Part shown: in pieces, positions 8,543-17,093 of the stretch | How positions within the stretch are numbered: the stretch's first letter is position 1 | Layout: every line of letters begins with the position of its first letter | Assembly: GCA_041667115.1 (NCBI GenBank) | Contig: JBAYFO010000013.1 | Location: forward strand, 9,207-73,206 | Origin: UBA1563 sp041667115 | GTDB taxonomy: Bacteria; Bacteroidota; Ignavibacteria; Ignavibacteriales; Ignavibacteriaceae | Length of the DNA: 64,000 nt | Reading direction: 5' to 3' | Position numbers and translations under genes: made by a program | The notes under the pieces: model-generated | What the model was told of the DNA's origin: nothing | Database searches by the model: none | The model's input: the letters and a program-made list of their open reading frames with translations, nothing else

Positions 8543-9226
8543 ATGAAGATCCGAGAATATATTTATCTCACTTCTTTATTTACATCACTATTCTTCATAA
8601 CAAGCTGCAAGGATAGTACGAATAATACTCAAGCCGGAGACAATGTTACGGTCTCATTAGCAATGGATCAAGGACTAAATAAAGTTGCAAGTGATCCAAT
8701 TGTTCTTGACACAGTAAAAATTTTGTTGAAGGACATTAAATTCCGACAGGCTACGGGAGATTCATCAAATGTAAAAGTCGGTCCTATGGTAGTTCATTTA
8801 AATTTGAACGGAACGCCAACAGAATTTGCCGCCGGTATTGTAATAGCGGGAAATTATGATAAGATCAAATTCCGGTTGCATAAACCAGAAGCTGGTGATA
8901 TAATTTCTGATCCGGAATTTATCGCCGGTTCAAGCGGTGAGTTAAGATATTCCGTCATCGTTAAAGGAACATACAATGGCGTACCGTTTATTTACAAGTC
9001 AACAAAAACGGCAACTCAAGAAGTAAATTTGAAAAACTATGTAAACTTAACTGCCGAAGTGAAGACAAATGTTACGCTTTCGGTTGATGTTAATTCTTGG
9101 TTTTATAAAGATACCGTTGTTCTTGATCCCAATAACATCGACAACCAGAATGATATTGACAACAACATAAAAGATTCATTTAAAAAGGCATTCCGCGACG
9201 CGAATAAAGACGGTATCGCTGATTAA
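8543..9226 (+). CDS. DUF4382 domain lipoprotein
   Basis: 227 residues with a lipobox ending at Cys22 (FFITSCK). The body matches the DUF4382 pattern: an opening beta-strand VTVSLAMDQGL, then VKILLKDIKFR, a hydrophobic VVHLNLNG strand, and IAGNYDKIKFRLHKP. The family is found on lipid-anchored or secreted proteins of FCB bacteria and its role is unknown. The tail NKDGIAD resembles a calcium-binding dockerin or TSP3-type turn. It is a single gene between hairpins and lacks the conserved upstream element. Confidence 0.8.
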   Translation: MKIREYIYLTSLFTSLFFITSCKDSTNNTQAGDNVTVSLAMDQGLNKVASDPIVLDTVKILLKDIKFRQATGDSSNVKVGPMVVHLNLNGTPTEFAAGIVIAGNYDKIKFRLHKPEAGDIISDPEFIAGSSGELRYSVIVKGTYNGVPFIYKSTKTATQEVNLKNYVNLTAEVKTNVTLSVDVNSWFYKDTVVLDPNNIDNQNDIDNNIKDSFKKAFRDANKDGIAD

Positions 9227-9235
9227 TTATTTAAT

Positions 9236-9257
9236 GAGGCTTGACACGTCAAGTCTC
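9236..9257 (+). terminator. Hairpin after the DUF4382 gene
   Basis: GAGGCTTGAC/GTCAAGTCTC arms (one G-T pair) with a very small loop, 9 bp after the stop codon; no T-run follows. Confidence 0.5.
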
Positions 9258-9377
9258 AAATTTAAGAGTAATGGGATTTTGTTTTAACCCGAAGAGACCG
9301 GTTGAGACAATCTAAATTCAAAATAATTTATTTTATCTACCCATTACTTATCACTAAGTCTCTAAGGAGAAATCAAA

Positions 9378-9914
9378 ATGCGAAAAATATATTTAACAAT
9401 TTTACTAACTGGAATTTTTCTTGCTCTCGGAGCGCCTCTTAAAGCGCAAGTTAGTTTGAGCCTGAATTTTAACATTGGCAGCCAACCTGTTTGGGGACCA
9501 GTGGGATATGACGAAGTGCAATATTACTATCTGCCTGATATAGACACTTACTACTATGTTCCCCAACATCGTTTTTACTTTTATAACGGAAGAAGCTGGA
9601 TTTATAGCTCATCATTACCACCGCGTTATGCAAATTATAACTTATACAATGGTTACAAAGTAGTAGTGAATGAGCGTGAACCATGGCGGCATCACAAAAT
9701 CTACCATGAAAAATATGCATCATTTAAAGGTCGTCACGATCAGCAACCAATACGAGATAGCCGGGATTCAAAATATTTTGTAAATAAAAATCACCCGGAA
9801 CATAATAATTGGGTCAAGCAGCAAAAGCAAAATAATGGAAAAGATAGAGGGGAAAACCGCGGTAATAAAAGTGACAACAAGAAAAATGGCGGACAAGGGA
9901 AACATAAAAAATAA
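9378..9914 (+). CDS. Conserved secreted protein, aromatic-rich with basic tail
   Basis: 178 residues. The signal peptide ends near residue 24 (LKAQVS). The middle is rich in Tyr and Trp (PVWGPVGYDEVQYYYLPDI, YYVPQHRFYFYNG, WIYSSSLPPRYANYNLYNGY), a pattern I associate with a conserved Bacteroidota hypothetical family. The C-terminal 45 residues are low-complexity Lys/Asn/Gly and strongly basic. Function is unknown; a periplasmic or surface location is likely. AAGGAG lies 8 bp before the ATG. A CsbD gene follows 76 bp later, beyond a terminator. Confidence 0.75.
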   Translation: MRKIYLTILLTGIFLALGAPLKAQVSLSLNFNIGSQPVWGPVGYDEVQYYYLPDIDTYYYVPQHRFYFYNGRSWIYSSSLPPRYANYNLYNGYKVVVNEREPWRHHKIYHEKYASFKGRHDQQPIRDSRDSKYFVNKNHPEHNNWVKQQKQNNGKDRGENRGNKSDNKKNGGQGKHKK

Positions 9915-9956
9915 ACTTTAAGCATAACGATTATTAAGATCACGCTTAAAGTTTTT
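9913..9956 (+). terminator. Terminator after the 9378 gene
   Basis: Perfect 11-bp inverted repeat AAACTTTAAGC/GCTTAAAGTTT, overlapping the stop codon and ending in a short T-run. Confidence 0.75.
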
Positions 9957-9990
9957 AAAGAGATAACAAAATAACTTAAAGGAAGTACAA

Positions 9991-10176
9991 ATGGATAAGC
10001 TTAATATTAAAGGTAACTGGAACGAACTTGCCGGCAAACTTAAACAAAAATTTGCCGAACTGACCGACGATGATTTACTCTTCAAAGAGGGGAAAGAAGA
10101 AGAACTGTTGGGAAGGCTTCAGCAGAAACTTGGGAAAACCAAAGAACAAATACACGATCTGATCGCGAAGTTGTAA
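9991..10176 (+). CDS. CsbD family stress protein, copy 1
   Basis: 61 residues with the CsbD signature IKGNWNELAGKLKQKFAELTDDDLLFKEGKEEELLGRLQ (residues 6-44), the usual length for the family. CsbD-like proteins are small, highly charged, cytosolic proteins induced by general, envelope or osmotic stress; their molecular action is unknown. It is about 75 percent identical to the second CsbD at 18153, but its leader does not carry the conserved upstream element. An inverted repeat lies 17 bp after the stop. Confidence 0.92.
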   Translation: MDKLNIKGNWNELAGKLKQKFAELTDDDLLFKEGKEEELLGRLQQKLGKTKEQIHDLIAKL

Positions 10177-10192
10177 CAAATTAAATTTTCAA

Positions 10193-10229
10193 AGGTTAAC
10201 GGTTCGTCTATCAAATTAATCGTTAACCT
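10193..10229 (+). terminator. Inverted repeat after CsbD copy 1
   Basis: Perfect 9-bp arms AGGTTAACG/CGTTAACCT with a 19-nt loop, then ATGTTCTTGTTT. Likely terminator. Confidence 0.6.
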
Positions 10230-10330
10230 ATGTTCTTGTTTAAAACTGTGTAAAAAGGTGTTGAGAGAACTTCCGCAAAAATGAACAAATTATAAAGTAG
10301 GTATACGTTTTCTACAAAAAACAAATTGTA

Positions 10331-10376
10331 CTCCACCAAAAGGATTAGTTCCTTTTTCATCCTCTCGCCCGATTGA
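10331..10376 (+). promoter_or_regulatory. Conserved 45-bp upstream element, copy D
   Basis: Begins CTCCACCAAAAGG; core TAGTTCCTTTTTCATCC at 10346-10362, then TCTCGCCCGATTGA. The core ends 91 bp before a 14-codon leader frame at 10454 and 132 bp before the gene at 10495. A perfect 7-bp hairpin CACTTCA/TGAAGTG follows near 10387-10409. Confidence 0.78.
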
Positions 10377-10453
10377 TAGAATTGTCCACTTCATATAGCT
10401 TGAAGTGTGTTCATAAAAAGTTAAGTACTAAATAAATATAGGAGAATCTGAAA

Positions 10454-10498
10454 ATGAAAAATTTTATTTTACAATTATTAAGAGGAGTTATGTCATGA
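10454..10498 (+). CDS. Putative 14-residue leader peptide overlapping the next gene
   Basis: The frame MKNFILQLLRGVMS has its own well-placed AGGAG (10440-10444) and its TGA overlaps the ATG of the next gene (ATGA at 10495-10498). The Shine-Dalgarno AGGAG of the next gene lies inside it. Its distance from the element core (91 bp) matches the distance at which the other copies have their gene start. It could couple translation or be the remnant of a lost gene. No homology is claimed. Confidence 0.45.
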   Translation: MKNFILQLLRGVMS

Positions 10499-10992
10499 AA
10501 AAAAGTATTTTATTCGCGATGGTTTTAGGAATGATGATAATCTTCATAAAACCAATCGCAGCTCAAGATCGTGGATTTGGATTGGGGCTTGTTTTGGGTG
10601 AACCAACGGGGTTAAGTGCAAAACTCTGGACGTCAAAAGTAAATGCTTTTGATTTCGGTCTTGGTGTTGGCCTGGGCGGAGATCGTATTTCATATAATGG
10701 CAACTACGATAACGGCGGACGCGTCCATTTTCACATGGATTATCTCTGGCACTCATTCAATGCGATAAGTTCTACCGAAAGATTTCCTCTCTATTACGGA
10801 ATCGGAGGTCGGTTCAATACCGGTGGAAATTATGACGCATCATTCGGCATTAGAGGTGTTTTTGGGATAGTATGGTTTCCCCGTGCGACTCCTATTGATG
10901 TCTTTCTTGAGTTAGTGCCGGTTTTTCAACTAACCCCTTCTACCGGATTTGGAATTGATGCCGGACTGGGAATAAGATATTTCTTTCAATAA
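10495..10992 (+). CDS. Small outer-membrane beta-barrel protein of unknown function
   Basis: 165 residues with a signal peptide to about residue 23 (IAAQDRG). The rest is Gly- and aromatic-rich with alternating strands (GFGLGLVLGEPTGLSAKLW, FDFGLGVGLGG, YYGIGGRFN, GIRGVFGIVWF) and ends in a strand closing with Phe (GLGIRYFF), as expected for an 8-stranded outer-membrane barrel. It resembles the DUF3996 type of small barrels; that assignment is tentative. It is preceded by element copy D and by an overlapping leader frame that probably couples translation. The next gene starts 49 bp after its stop. Confidence 0.75.
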   Translation: MKKSILFAMVLGMMIIFIKPIAAQDRGFGLGLVLGEPTGLSAKLWTSKVNAFDFGLGVGLGGDRISYNGNYDNGGRVHFHMDYLWHSFNAISSTERFPLYYGIGGRFNTGGNYDASFGIRGVFGIVWFPRATPIDVFLELVPVFQLTPSTGFGIDAGLGIRYFFQ

Positions 10993-11041
10993 GAAAAAAT
11001 AATTGTGCATAGTTTATTATTTATTAAAAAAGGATTCTAAA

Positions 11042-12559
11042 ATGAAACTACTTACATTCGTAACGTTACTGATTCTGGGGTTTACCCAGTTTAATCTGGC
11101 GCAAAAATTAGATGAACAAAATATGGATATGCCAAGGGCAAATGCCATGTCTAATGTTTGGGCAATTACCGGTGACGCCGGTATTACAATAGGGTTTACT
11201 GATTATAAAGATATTAAAATGAATTATATTGCTAAAGGTGCGCTGGAATACTTTATGGCTTCAACAGGGGCAGGAAATGTTGGATTTAGACTTTTCGGCC
11301 AAGCGGGATATCTTTCCGGTACAGGAGCTCAATCAATTTGGGGAAATCCAACAAATACATTTTCTACATACATGCAAACTTTAGGCGGGCAAGCACTTTA
11401 CACAGTCGCTCTTGGTGACGCGATTTACCCCTGGGTGGCTGTCGGTGCTGGCAACCTTTGGTTTTCGCCAAAAGACGGCAATGGAAATAAATTACCTGGT
11501 TACGGTGTCGGAAATTACAATACAAGTATGTTAGCCTATGTTGGCGATGCCGGCATACGTATGATGGTATCAAAAGGGGTAAGTATTAATCTTACTGGTG
11601 GAGTAATTATAGGGACAAGGGATCTTTTGGATGGTGCAAAATCCGGGCCTAACAATGATATGTTGTATACGCTTACTGCCGGATTATCTTATTACTTTGG
11701 AAGAGACCAAGATTCCGATCGTGATGGTGTTCCTGATAACGAGGACGCATGTCCCGGGACTCCCATAGGGGTCGCAGTTAATGAGTTCGGCTGTCCGATT
11801 GATACTGATAGTGACGGCGTTCCCGATTATCTCGATAAATGCCCTGGCACACCTTCCGGAGTTGCAGTAGGTGCAACGGGTTGTCCACTTGATACCGATG
11901 GTGACGGAGTCCCTGATTATCTTGATAAATGCACAAACACACCTGCCGGCGCTAAAGTAGATGCAAACGGCTGTCCGCTTGATTCCGACGGTGACGGTGT
12001 TCCTGATTATCTTGATAAATGTGCTAACACTCCTAGCGGAGCTAAAGTAGATGCGAGCGGTTGTCCGCTTGATTCCGATGGTGATGGAGTTGCAGACTAT
12101 CTCGATAAATGTCCTAACACACCAAAAGGAACTCAGGTAAATGCTGAAGGATGCCCTATAAAGAAAGAGAAAGAAACTGTAGTTATTATGCAGCCGGGAG
12201 AAGTAGAAACTTTAGTTCTTAGCGGCGACACAAATTTTGAATTTAATAAATCCAAACTTCTACCTAATGCGTACACCGCTCTAGAAGGGATCGTAAAAAC
12301 GATGAAAGAACATCCAAAATACAAATGGGAAATTGGCGGATATACTGATGGAATCGGTTCGGTTAGTTATAATAAAAAACTTTCAAAACAAAGAGCTCAG
12401 GCAATAGTAGACTACTTGGTAAGAAAAGGTGTTAAAAGGAATAATCTAACCATCGTTGGATATGGTAAAGATAATCCAATTGCCACTAATGAAACGCTTG
12501 AAGGAAGATCTATGAATAGAAGAGTTGAGATAAAATTACTCTCAAAAGGTATAAAATAG
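11042..12559 (+). CDS. OmpA family protein with five thrombospondin type 3 repeats
   Basis: 505 residues from the ATG at 11042, preferred over an upstream frame start because AAGGA precedes it and the signal peptide MKLLTFVTLLILGFTQFN follows. Residues about 40-225 are a predicted barrel. Five TSP3 calcium-binding repeats of about 27 residues follow (D.DGVPDYLDKCPNTP type, each closed by a GCP motif), then an OmpA peptidoglycan-binding domain (about 405-505: FEFNKSKLLPNA, GYTDGIGSVSYN, GYGKDNPIATN, MNRRVEIKL). This is the classic OprF-like layout in FCB bacteria: outer-membrane anchor, rigid calcium-dependent spacer, peptidoglycan grip. It may share a transcript with the barrel gene upstream. 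Confidence 0.92.
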   Translation: MKLLTFVTLLILGFTQFNLAQKLDEQNMDMPRANAMSNVWAITGDAGITIGFTDYKDIKMNYIAKGALEYFMASTGAGNVGFRLFGQAGYLSGTGAQSIWGNPTNTFSTYMQTLGGQALYTVALGDAIYPWVAVGAGNLWFSPKDGNGNKLPGYGVGNYNTSMLAYVGDAGIRMMVSKGVSINLTGGVIIGTRDLLDGAKSGPNNDMLYTLTAGLSYYFGRDQDSDRDGVPDNEDACPGTPIGVAVNEFGCPIDTDSDGVPDYLDKCPGTPSGVAVGATGCPLDTDGDGVPDYLDKCTNTPAGAKVDANGCPLDSDGDGVPDYLDKCANTPSGAKVDASGCPLDSDGDGVADYLDKCPNTPKGTQVNAEGCPIKKEKETVVIMQPGEVETLVLSGDTNFEFNKSKLLPNAYTALEGIVKTMKEHPKYKWEIGGYTDGIGSVSYNKKLSKQRAQAIVDYLVRKGVKRNNLTIVGYGKDNPIATNETLEGRSMNRRVEIKLLSKGIK

Positions 12560-12582
12560 TTTTAGGGGAATAAAAATTAATG

Positions 12583-12613
12583 AGAGAAGCGGTTTAGTTA
12601 AAGCCGCTTCTCT
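12583..12613 (+). terminator. Rho-independent terminator after the TSP3 OmpA gene
   Basis: Perfect 10-bp stem AGAGAAGCGG/CCGCTTCTCT with an 11-nt loop followed by TTGTT. Confidence 0.82.
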
Positions 12614-12670
12614 TTGTTATTAAAGATATTAAAACAAATAAATGTTCTAAATGAGTTTTGGAGAAACAAA

Positions 12671-13342
12671 GTGAAAAAAATAAAAGTTCTATTTATAATT
12701 TCAACATTAGCCGTGTCAATTTTTATCTATGGCTGTGGTGCAAGCAATGCCGTTAAAGGTGGCGTTATAGGCGGAGCGAGCGGTGGTGTGGTCGGCGGAG
12801 TAATTGGTCATTATGCCGGGAACACTGCTCTCGGTGCGATATTAGGTGCGGCTGTTGGTGGAACCGCAGGAGTTTTAATTGGAAATCATATGGATAAGCA
12901 AGCCGCGGAAATGAAAAATGATATTTCGGGAGCAACAGTAGAAAGAGTTGGTGAAGGGATAAAACTTACTTTTGATTCAGGAATTTTATTTGCCACTAAT
13001 TCCTCTACACTTGAATCTCAAGCTAAAACGAATATCCAAAAATTTGCTGCAATACTAAACAAATATCCGGATACCAATATCCTTGTTACCGGCTATACGG
13101 ATTCTGATGGCACAGAGGAGTACAACCAAACCTTATCCGAAAAACGAGCCAAATCAGTTGCGGATTATGCCCAAATGCAAGGAGTTTCTTCTTCGAGATT
13201 TTCGGTTGTCGGATTCGGTGAAACAAATCCTGTAGCGTCAAATGATTCAGTAGATGGAAAACGGATGAATAGAAGAGTTGAAATAGCTGTTTTTGCAAAT
13301 GAAAAACTTAAAAATGCTGCAGAAAATGGTAAATTTAATTAA
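12671..13342 (+). CDS. OmpA family lipoprotein with glycine zipper (YiaD-like)
   Basis: 223 residues from a GTG at 12671, chosen because TGGAG lies 7 bp upstream and it gives a clean lipoprotein signal (IFIYGCG). An in-frame TTG further upstream would add 19 residues without a ribosome site. A glycine-zipper segment (about residues 28-75: GGVIGGASGGVVGGVIG, GAILGAAVGG) precedes an OmpA domain (TFDSGILFATNSSTLE, GYTDSDGTEEYN, GFGETNPVASN, MNRRVEIAV). The layout matches YiaD-type outer-membrane lipoproteins that bind peptidoglycan. It is the third OmpA-type gene in the region. Confidence 0.88.
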   Translation: MKKIKVLFIISTLAVSIFIYGCGASNAVKGGVIGGASGGVVGGVIGHYAGNTALGAILGAAVGGTAGVLIGNHMDKQAAEMKNDISGATVERVGEGIKLTFDSGILFATNSSTLESQAKTNIQKFAAILNKYPDTNILVTGYTDSDGTEEYNQTLSEKRAKSVADYAQMQGVSSSRFSVVGFGETNPVASNDSVDGKRMNRRVEIAVFANEKLKNAAENGKFN

Positions 13343-13449
13343 ATTCAATATGACGAAAATTATAATTTTCTGGGAATGTTAAAGCCTGTTGAATTTTAGC
13401 ATCGCGGGATGAAGGACGCAAAAGGTTTAGCACCAGAAGCTAATTAAAA

Positions 13450-14070
13450 ATGATAAATATTGAGCTAATGCTTTTTCTTAAAGGAATAATTATCGGTTTT
13501 GCGATGGCCGTCCCGATTGGACCTATCGGAATAATGTGTATTCGTAAAACACTTACTGAAGGACGTATGCACGGTCTGATAATCGGTCTTGGAGCGGCAA
13601 CCGCAGATTTGCTTTACGGCTCTGTTGCAGCCTTTGGACTTACGGTCATCTCGAATACACTTCTTACTCAACGGATTTGGATCCGGCTTATCGGAGGAGC
13701 GTTACTTCTCTTCCTTGGAGTACGAACCTTTCTGGCACATCCGCCCGATCCTAAATTTCAAATTCAAAACGCTGGACAGCTTAGATCATATTTTACAACT
13801 GTTTTTCTCACCCTTACAAATCCATTAACTATTTTTGCTTTTATTGCTGTCTTTGCAGCGCTCGGTTTGGGGAATGGACTTAGTCTTTTTTCTTCATCTA
13901 CTCTTGTTGCCGGAGTTTTTGCGGGTTCGTTTCTATGGTTTTTTTCGCTTAGTTCCGGTGCAACACTTTTTAGAAAAAAATTGGACGTTATTGGACTAAG
14001 ATGGGTTAACAAAATTGCAGGTATTTTAATTATTATCTCAGGTGTTGCTGCCATAGTGACTTTATTATAG
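13450..14070 (+). CDS. LysE family translocator
   Basis: 206 residues with six hydrophobic segments. The N terminus carries the LysE/RhtB signature FAMAVPIGPIGIMCIRKTL at about residues 18-36. The family exports amino acids or related small molecules across the inner membrane; the substrate cannot be read from the sequence. There is no clear ribosome site before 13450; an ATG at 13468 would also preserve the whole domain. No terminator is visible between it and the OmpA gene 107 bp upstream. Confidence 0.88.
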   Translation: MINIELMLFLKGIIIGFAMAVPIGPIGIMCIRKTLTEGRMHGLIIGLGAATADLLYGSVAAFGLTVISNTLLTQRIWIRLIGGALLLFLGVRTFLAHPPDPKFQIQNAGQLRSYFTTVFLTLTNPLTIFAFIAVFAALGLGNGLSLFSSSTLVAGVFAGSFLWFFSLSSGATLFRKKLDVIGLRWVNKIAGILIIISGVAAIVTLL

Positions 14071-14160
14071 AACTGAAACCTTGTCTTCTCTTTAGTTTTT
14101 TGTTCGCACATTTCCCTTCCTTCTTTTCTTTTATCTGCATTTGTTAGTAAAATCTTCAGG

Positions 14161-14206
14161 CTCACCCCAAAGATGTAGTTCCTTTTTCATCCCTTTGCCC
14201 GATTGA
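14161..14206 (+). promoter_or_regulatory. Conserved 45-bp upstream element, copy E
   Basis: Begins CTCACCCCAAAGATG; core TAGTTCCTTTTTCATCC at 14176-14192, then CTTTGCCCGATTGA. The core ends 85 bp before the ATG of the 49-residue membrane protein at 14278. Confidence 0.78.
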
Positions 14207-14277
14207 ATTACTTCATCACTCTTACTAGGTTAACATCGTATTTAAAACATTAAAAGTTAAACTGAAAGGATACTTAC

Positions 14278-14427
14278 ATGTTATTCACTATCGCGGTCGT
14301 TCTGATTGTTTTGTGGCTTCTTGGACTGGTCGCATTTCCGGTTATGGGAAGTTTTATTCACGTTCTTCTTGTGATTGCAGTTATTATGATTTTGGTAAGA
14401 GTTATCAATGGACGGCGTGCCCTTTAA
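14278..14427 (+). CDS. Lmo0937 family small membrane protein
   Basis: 49 residues, two hydrophobic segments: MLFTIAVVLIVLWLLGLVAF, a short turn, then HVLLVIAVIMILVRVI and a basic end. Both the sequence (WLLGLV...G.FIHVLLVIAV) and the length fit the Lmo0937 family, which in several bacteria belongs to general stress regulons. GAAAGGA precedes the ATG by 9 bp. Element copy E lies in its leader. The AI-2E family transporter gene begins 20 bp after its stop, so the two are probably co-transcribed. Confidence 0.85.
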   Translation: MLFTIAVVLIVLWLLGLVAFPVMGSFIHVLLVIAVIMILVRVINGRRAL

Positions 14428-14447
14428 CCTACAATTGCAGGTGATAC

Positions 14448-15533
14448 ATGGATAAAAAAAATAGTTCGCTAAGCGGAAAAAACTATATCGTTAATGCGGC
14501 GGGTCTCGTAATTATAATTGCAGGGATAAACGTTGCCCAATCGGTTGTTGTTTTGTTTCTTATTGCTTTTTTTCTTGCTCTACTCGGAGCCCCGCCGGTG
14601 CTCTGGTTAAAGGCAAAACGCATTCCCTCCGGATTTGCTGTAATGATTGTTATGGCTATTCTGATCAGTATTCTCCTTTTGATTGGTGCACAAATTGGTA
14701 CCTCAGTGAGCGGCTTTTCAAATGAATTACCTTTATTGCAAACGCGGATTCGAGAGCAAGTCTTAGACTTTAGCGTATTGTTGACAAGCAAAGGTATTGT
14801 AGGTACTGAAAAGTTTTTTCTAGAATATTTCAACCCGGAAGCAATTATGGGACTTACTGCCGGCTTGCTAACGGGATTGAGTTCTGTCCTTTCAGATCTT
14901 GTCCTGATCCTTCTCACCGTAACTTTTATCCTGCTTGAAGTCTCAAGCTTTCCCGTAAAACTCCGTGCTATTCTAGGCGATCCTAAACAAGTATTCCCCC
15001 GGTTCACGGAATTCGTCGTTGATATGAAACGCTATATGGTAATCAAAACTATAATCAACCTGGTTGCCGGAATCTTAATTACGGTATGGATGTACATACT
15101 TGGCGTACAATTCCCGGTCTTATGGGGATTTCTCGCATTTCTCCTTCATTATATACCCAACATCGGTGCGATTATCTCCGCCATTCCTGCGGCGCTTCTC
15201 GCATTTGTTCAATTCGGAATAGGCAGCGCCACACTTGTAATTGTCGGTAATATTCTCGTTGGATTCATAATCGGTAATGTGATTGAACCACGTTTGATGG
15301 GAAGAAAATTTGGACTCTCTACATTAGTAGTTTTTATCTCGCTAATTTTTTGGGGCAGCCTGCTCGGGTTTATCGGTGCGATTCTTTCCATACCTCTTAC
15401 CATGACACTGAAGTTTGCATTTGAAAGTAATGAAAGTACAAGATGGATTGCTGTGTTGCTCGGATCAGAAAGATCTGATGAATTTATTGTTCCAACAACA
15501 ATGAAAAATAAAAGACAAAACATTGAAGTCTAG
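14448..15533 (+). CDS. AI-2E family transporter (PerM-like)
   Basis: 361 residues with about eight hydrophobic segments and the family pattern: an N-terminal pair of membrane helices (LVIIIAGINVAQSVVVLFLIAFFLALL), a soluble helical portion at about 80-140, then LLTVTFILLE, FPVLWGFLAFLLHYIPNIG (the conserved LNYIPNIG-type motif) and GNVIEPRLMG. These proteins are membrane transporters of varied use (autoinducer-2 export, sodium/proton antiport); the substrate is unknown here. AGGTGA lies 6 bp before the ATG. It is the second gene of the element-E unit after the Lmo0937 protein. Confidence 0.9.
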   Translation: MDKKNSSLSGKNYIVNAAGLVIIIAGINVAQSVVVLFLIAFFLALLGAPPVLWLKAKRIPSGFAVMIVMAILISILLLIGAQIGTSVSGFSNELPLLQTRIREQVLDFSVLLTSKGIVGTEKFFLEYFNPEAIMGLTAGLLTGLSSVLSDLVLILLTVTFILLEVSSFPVKLRAILGDPKQVFPRFTEFVVDMKRYMVIKTIINLVAGILITVWMYILGVQFPVLWGFLAFLLHYIPNIGAIISAIPAALLAFVQFGIGSATLVIVGNILVGFIIGNVIEPRLMGRKFGLSTLVVFISLIFWGSLLGFIGAILSIPLTMTLKFAFESNESTRWIAVLLGSERSDEFIVPTTMKNKRQNIEV

Positions 15534-15709
15534 CGGTTACACCCTTTTGTAGAGTCATATCACTCTCCATTCACGGCACTTGTGATGTGTTATGAAGAAA
15601 ATATTTTTCCAAGTAATGAATATAAATTGTTACTGGTTTTTTAGAAATAAAAATGTTTTTTTGTCACTCTTAACTTTCTTGAAAAAATACGACACTATGC
15701 AAAAATTTT

Positions 15710-15755
15710 CTCACCCGAAAGGATTAGTCCCTTTTTCATTCCATTGGGCTATTGA
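15710..15755 (+). promoter_or_regulatory. Conserved 45-bp upstream element, copy F
   Basis: Begins CTCACCCGAAAGG; core TAGTCCCTTTTTCATTCC at 15725-15742 (one extra T), then ATTGGGCTATTGA. The core ends 79 bp before the ATG at 15822. A TTGAAA/N16/TATACA promoter-like pair starts inside it (15751-15778). Confidence 0.75.
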
Positions 15756-15821
15756 AATTCAACATCCATTCTCTATACATTTATTCCGGTTTTAACAAAC
15801 AAATATCTTAAGGAGATACTT

Positions 15822-17093
15822 ATGAAAACTAATACCTTTTTACCTTTTGTCTTGAATCGGTGCTCGCGCTTCATTGGCGTCCCGCTATTTGCAGGAATGC
15901 TGGCATCTTTGATGATGCCAGGCATTGCACTTTCACAAACCGTATATCCCAACCCGGCAGCAGTTGATCTTTTAACGGCTGGTAATTATAGAGCTCTATC
16001 TGGATCTACGCTAAATATTGCCGTTGGTTGCACAGTTACTGGAAATGTTGGAGGTGTTGCAGTAACGAATAACGGAACAGTAACCGGAACTACCGACATA
16101 AATAATAGTGCCGTAACAACAGCTATAAACGATCTAACGACAGTGAAGGGACTTCTCGCTGCACGAACGCCTGATGCCACACCGGCTGTAGAACTCGGAG
16201 GAACAACCTTAGGACGAGGGATCTATTCTTCCGGAACTTTTGGGATAAATGGGACTCTTACATTAACTGGCGTAGCGAGTGACATCTTTATCTTCCAGAC
16301 GACAACCACTCTCATCACGGGAACAGCTTGCATAGTTACCATGGGTGGTACGGCGTTGGCGTCTAATGTCTATTGGCAAGTCGGCAGTGCCGCAGAAATT
16401 GCTGGAGACTTTAAGGGAAACATTCTGGCTCAATCATACATTACGGTAACTAACGCTAGCGCAACAATAGACGGTAGATCATTAGCTTTAACCGCTGTTA
16501 CATTAGGAGGCACTTCAGTGCTGCCTGTGGAACTAACATCTTTTACAGCAGCTTTAAATAACAATGCGGTAGAATTAAATTGGAACACAGCTACGGAAGT
16601 AAATAATTACGGCTTTGAAGTGCAGAGAAGTGAAACGCAAAATTATAATTGGGCAAAGGTTGGTTTCGTAAATGGCGCTGGCAATAGCAACTCTCCAAAG
16701 AATTATTCTTTTGTTGATAAACCAGCTTCTTACGGCAGCTATGCTTACCGATTAAAACAACTTGATAACGACGGCAAGCATACGTACAGCGACGTTATAG
16801 AAGTTAATGCAGCGGGACAAATACCAAACGGCTTTTTGCTTAATCAAAATTATCCTAACCCGTTTAATCCTTCAACACAGATACAGTTTGGTGTAAGTAA
16901 AAATACTTATGCAACATTAACGGTATTCAACGTTCTTGGTGTAAAGGTTTCAACGTTGTTTAACGGCAACGCCATAGCGGGACAAATTTACAACGTAACA
17001 CTTAGCGGTGACAACCTGGCAAGCGGTATTTATTATTATAAGCTTCAGACAAATGAGAAAAATGAAGTTAGGAAAATGATTTTGTTGAGGTAG
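15822..17093 (+). CDS. Ice-binding family protein (DUF3494) with T9SS C-terminal domain
   Basis: 423 residues. Signal peptide to about residue 39 (GIALSQTV). DUF3494 domain at about 46-235 (LLTAGNYRALSGST, GTTLGRGIYSSGTFGINGTL, IFIFQTTTTLITG, NVYWQVGSAAEI, GRSLALTAVTLGG). A fibronectin-like segment follows at about 237-330 (LPVELTSFTAALNNNAVELNWNTATE), common just before T9SS domains, and a type IX sorting domain closes the protein (LNQNYPNPFNPSTQIQF ... KKM/RKMILLR). Expected location is the cell surface. Element copy F and AAGGAG precede it. It is a distant paralogue of the protein at 1800, not a recent copy. Confidence 0.9.
   Translation: MKTNTFLPFVLNRCSRFIGVPLFAGMLASLMMPGIALSQTVYPNPAAVDLLTAGNYRALSGSTLNIAVGCTVTGNVGGVAVTNNGTVTGTTDINNSAVTTAINDLTTVKGLLAARTPDATPAVELGGTTLGRGIYSSGTFGINGTLTLTGVASDIFIFQTTTTLITGTACIVTMGGTALASNVYWQVGSAAEIAGDFKGNILAQSYITVTNASATIDGRSLALTAVTLGGTSVLPVELTSFTAALNNNAVELNWNTATEVNNYGFEVQRSETQNYNWAKVGFVNGAGNSNSPKNYSFVDKPASYGSYAYRLKQLDNDGKHTYSDVIEVNAAGQIPNGFLLNQNYPNPFNPSTQIQFGVSKNTYATLTVFNVLGVKVSTLFNGNAIAGQIYNVTLSGDNLASGIYYYKLQTNEKNEVRKMILLR

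Noticed and set aside
13401..13440. Possible inverted copy of the conserved element (GGGATGAAGGACGC...)
   Set aside because: The reverse complement shares only CCTTCATCC with the core; the flanks and spacing do not fit.
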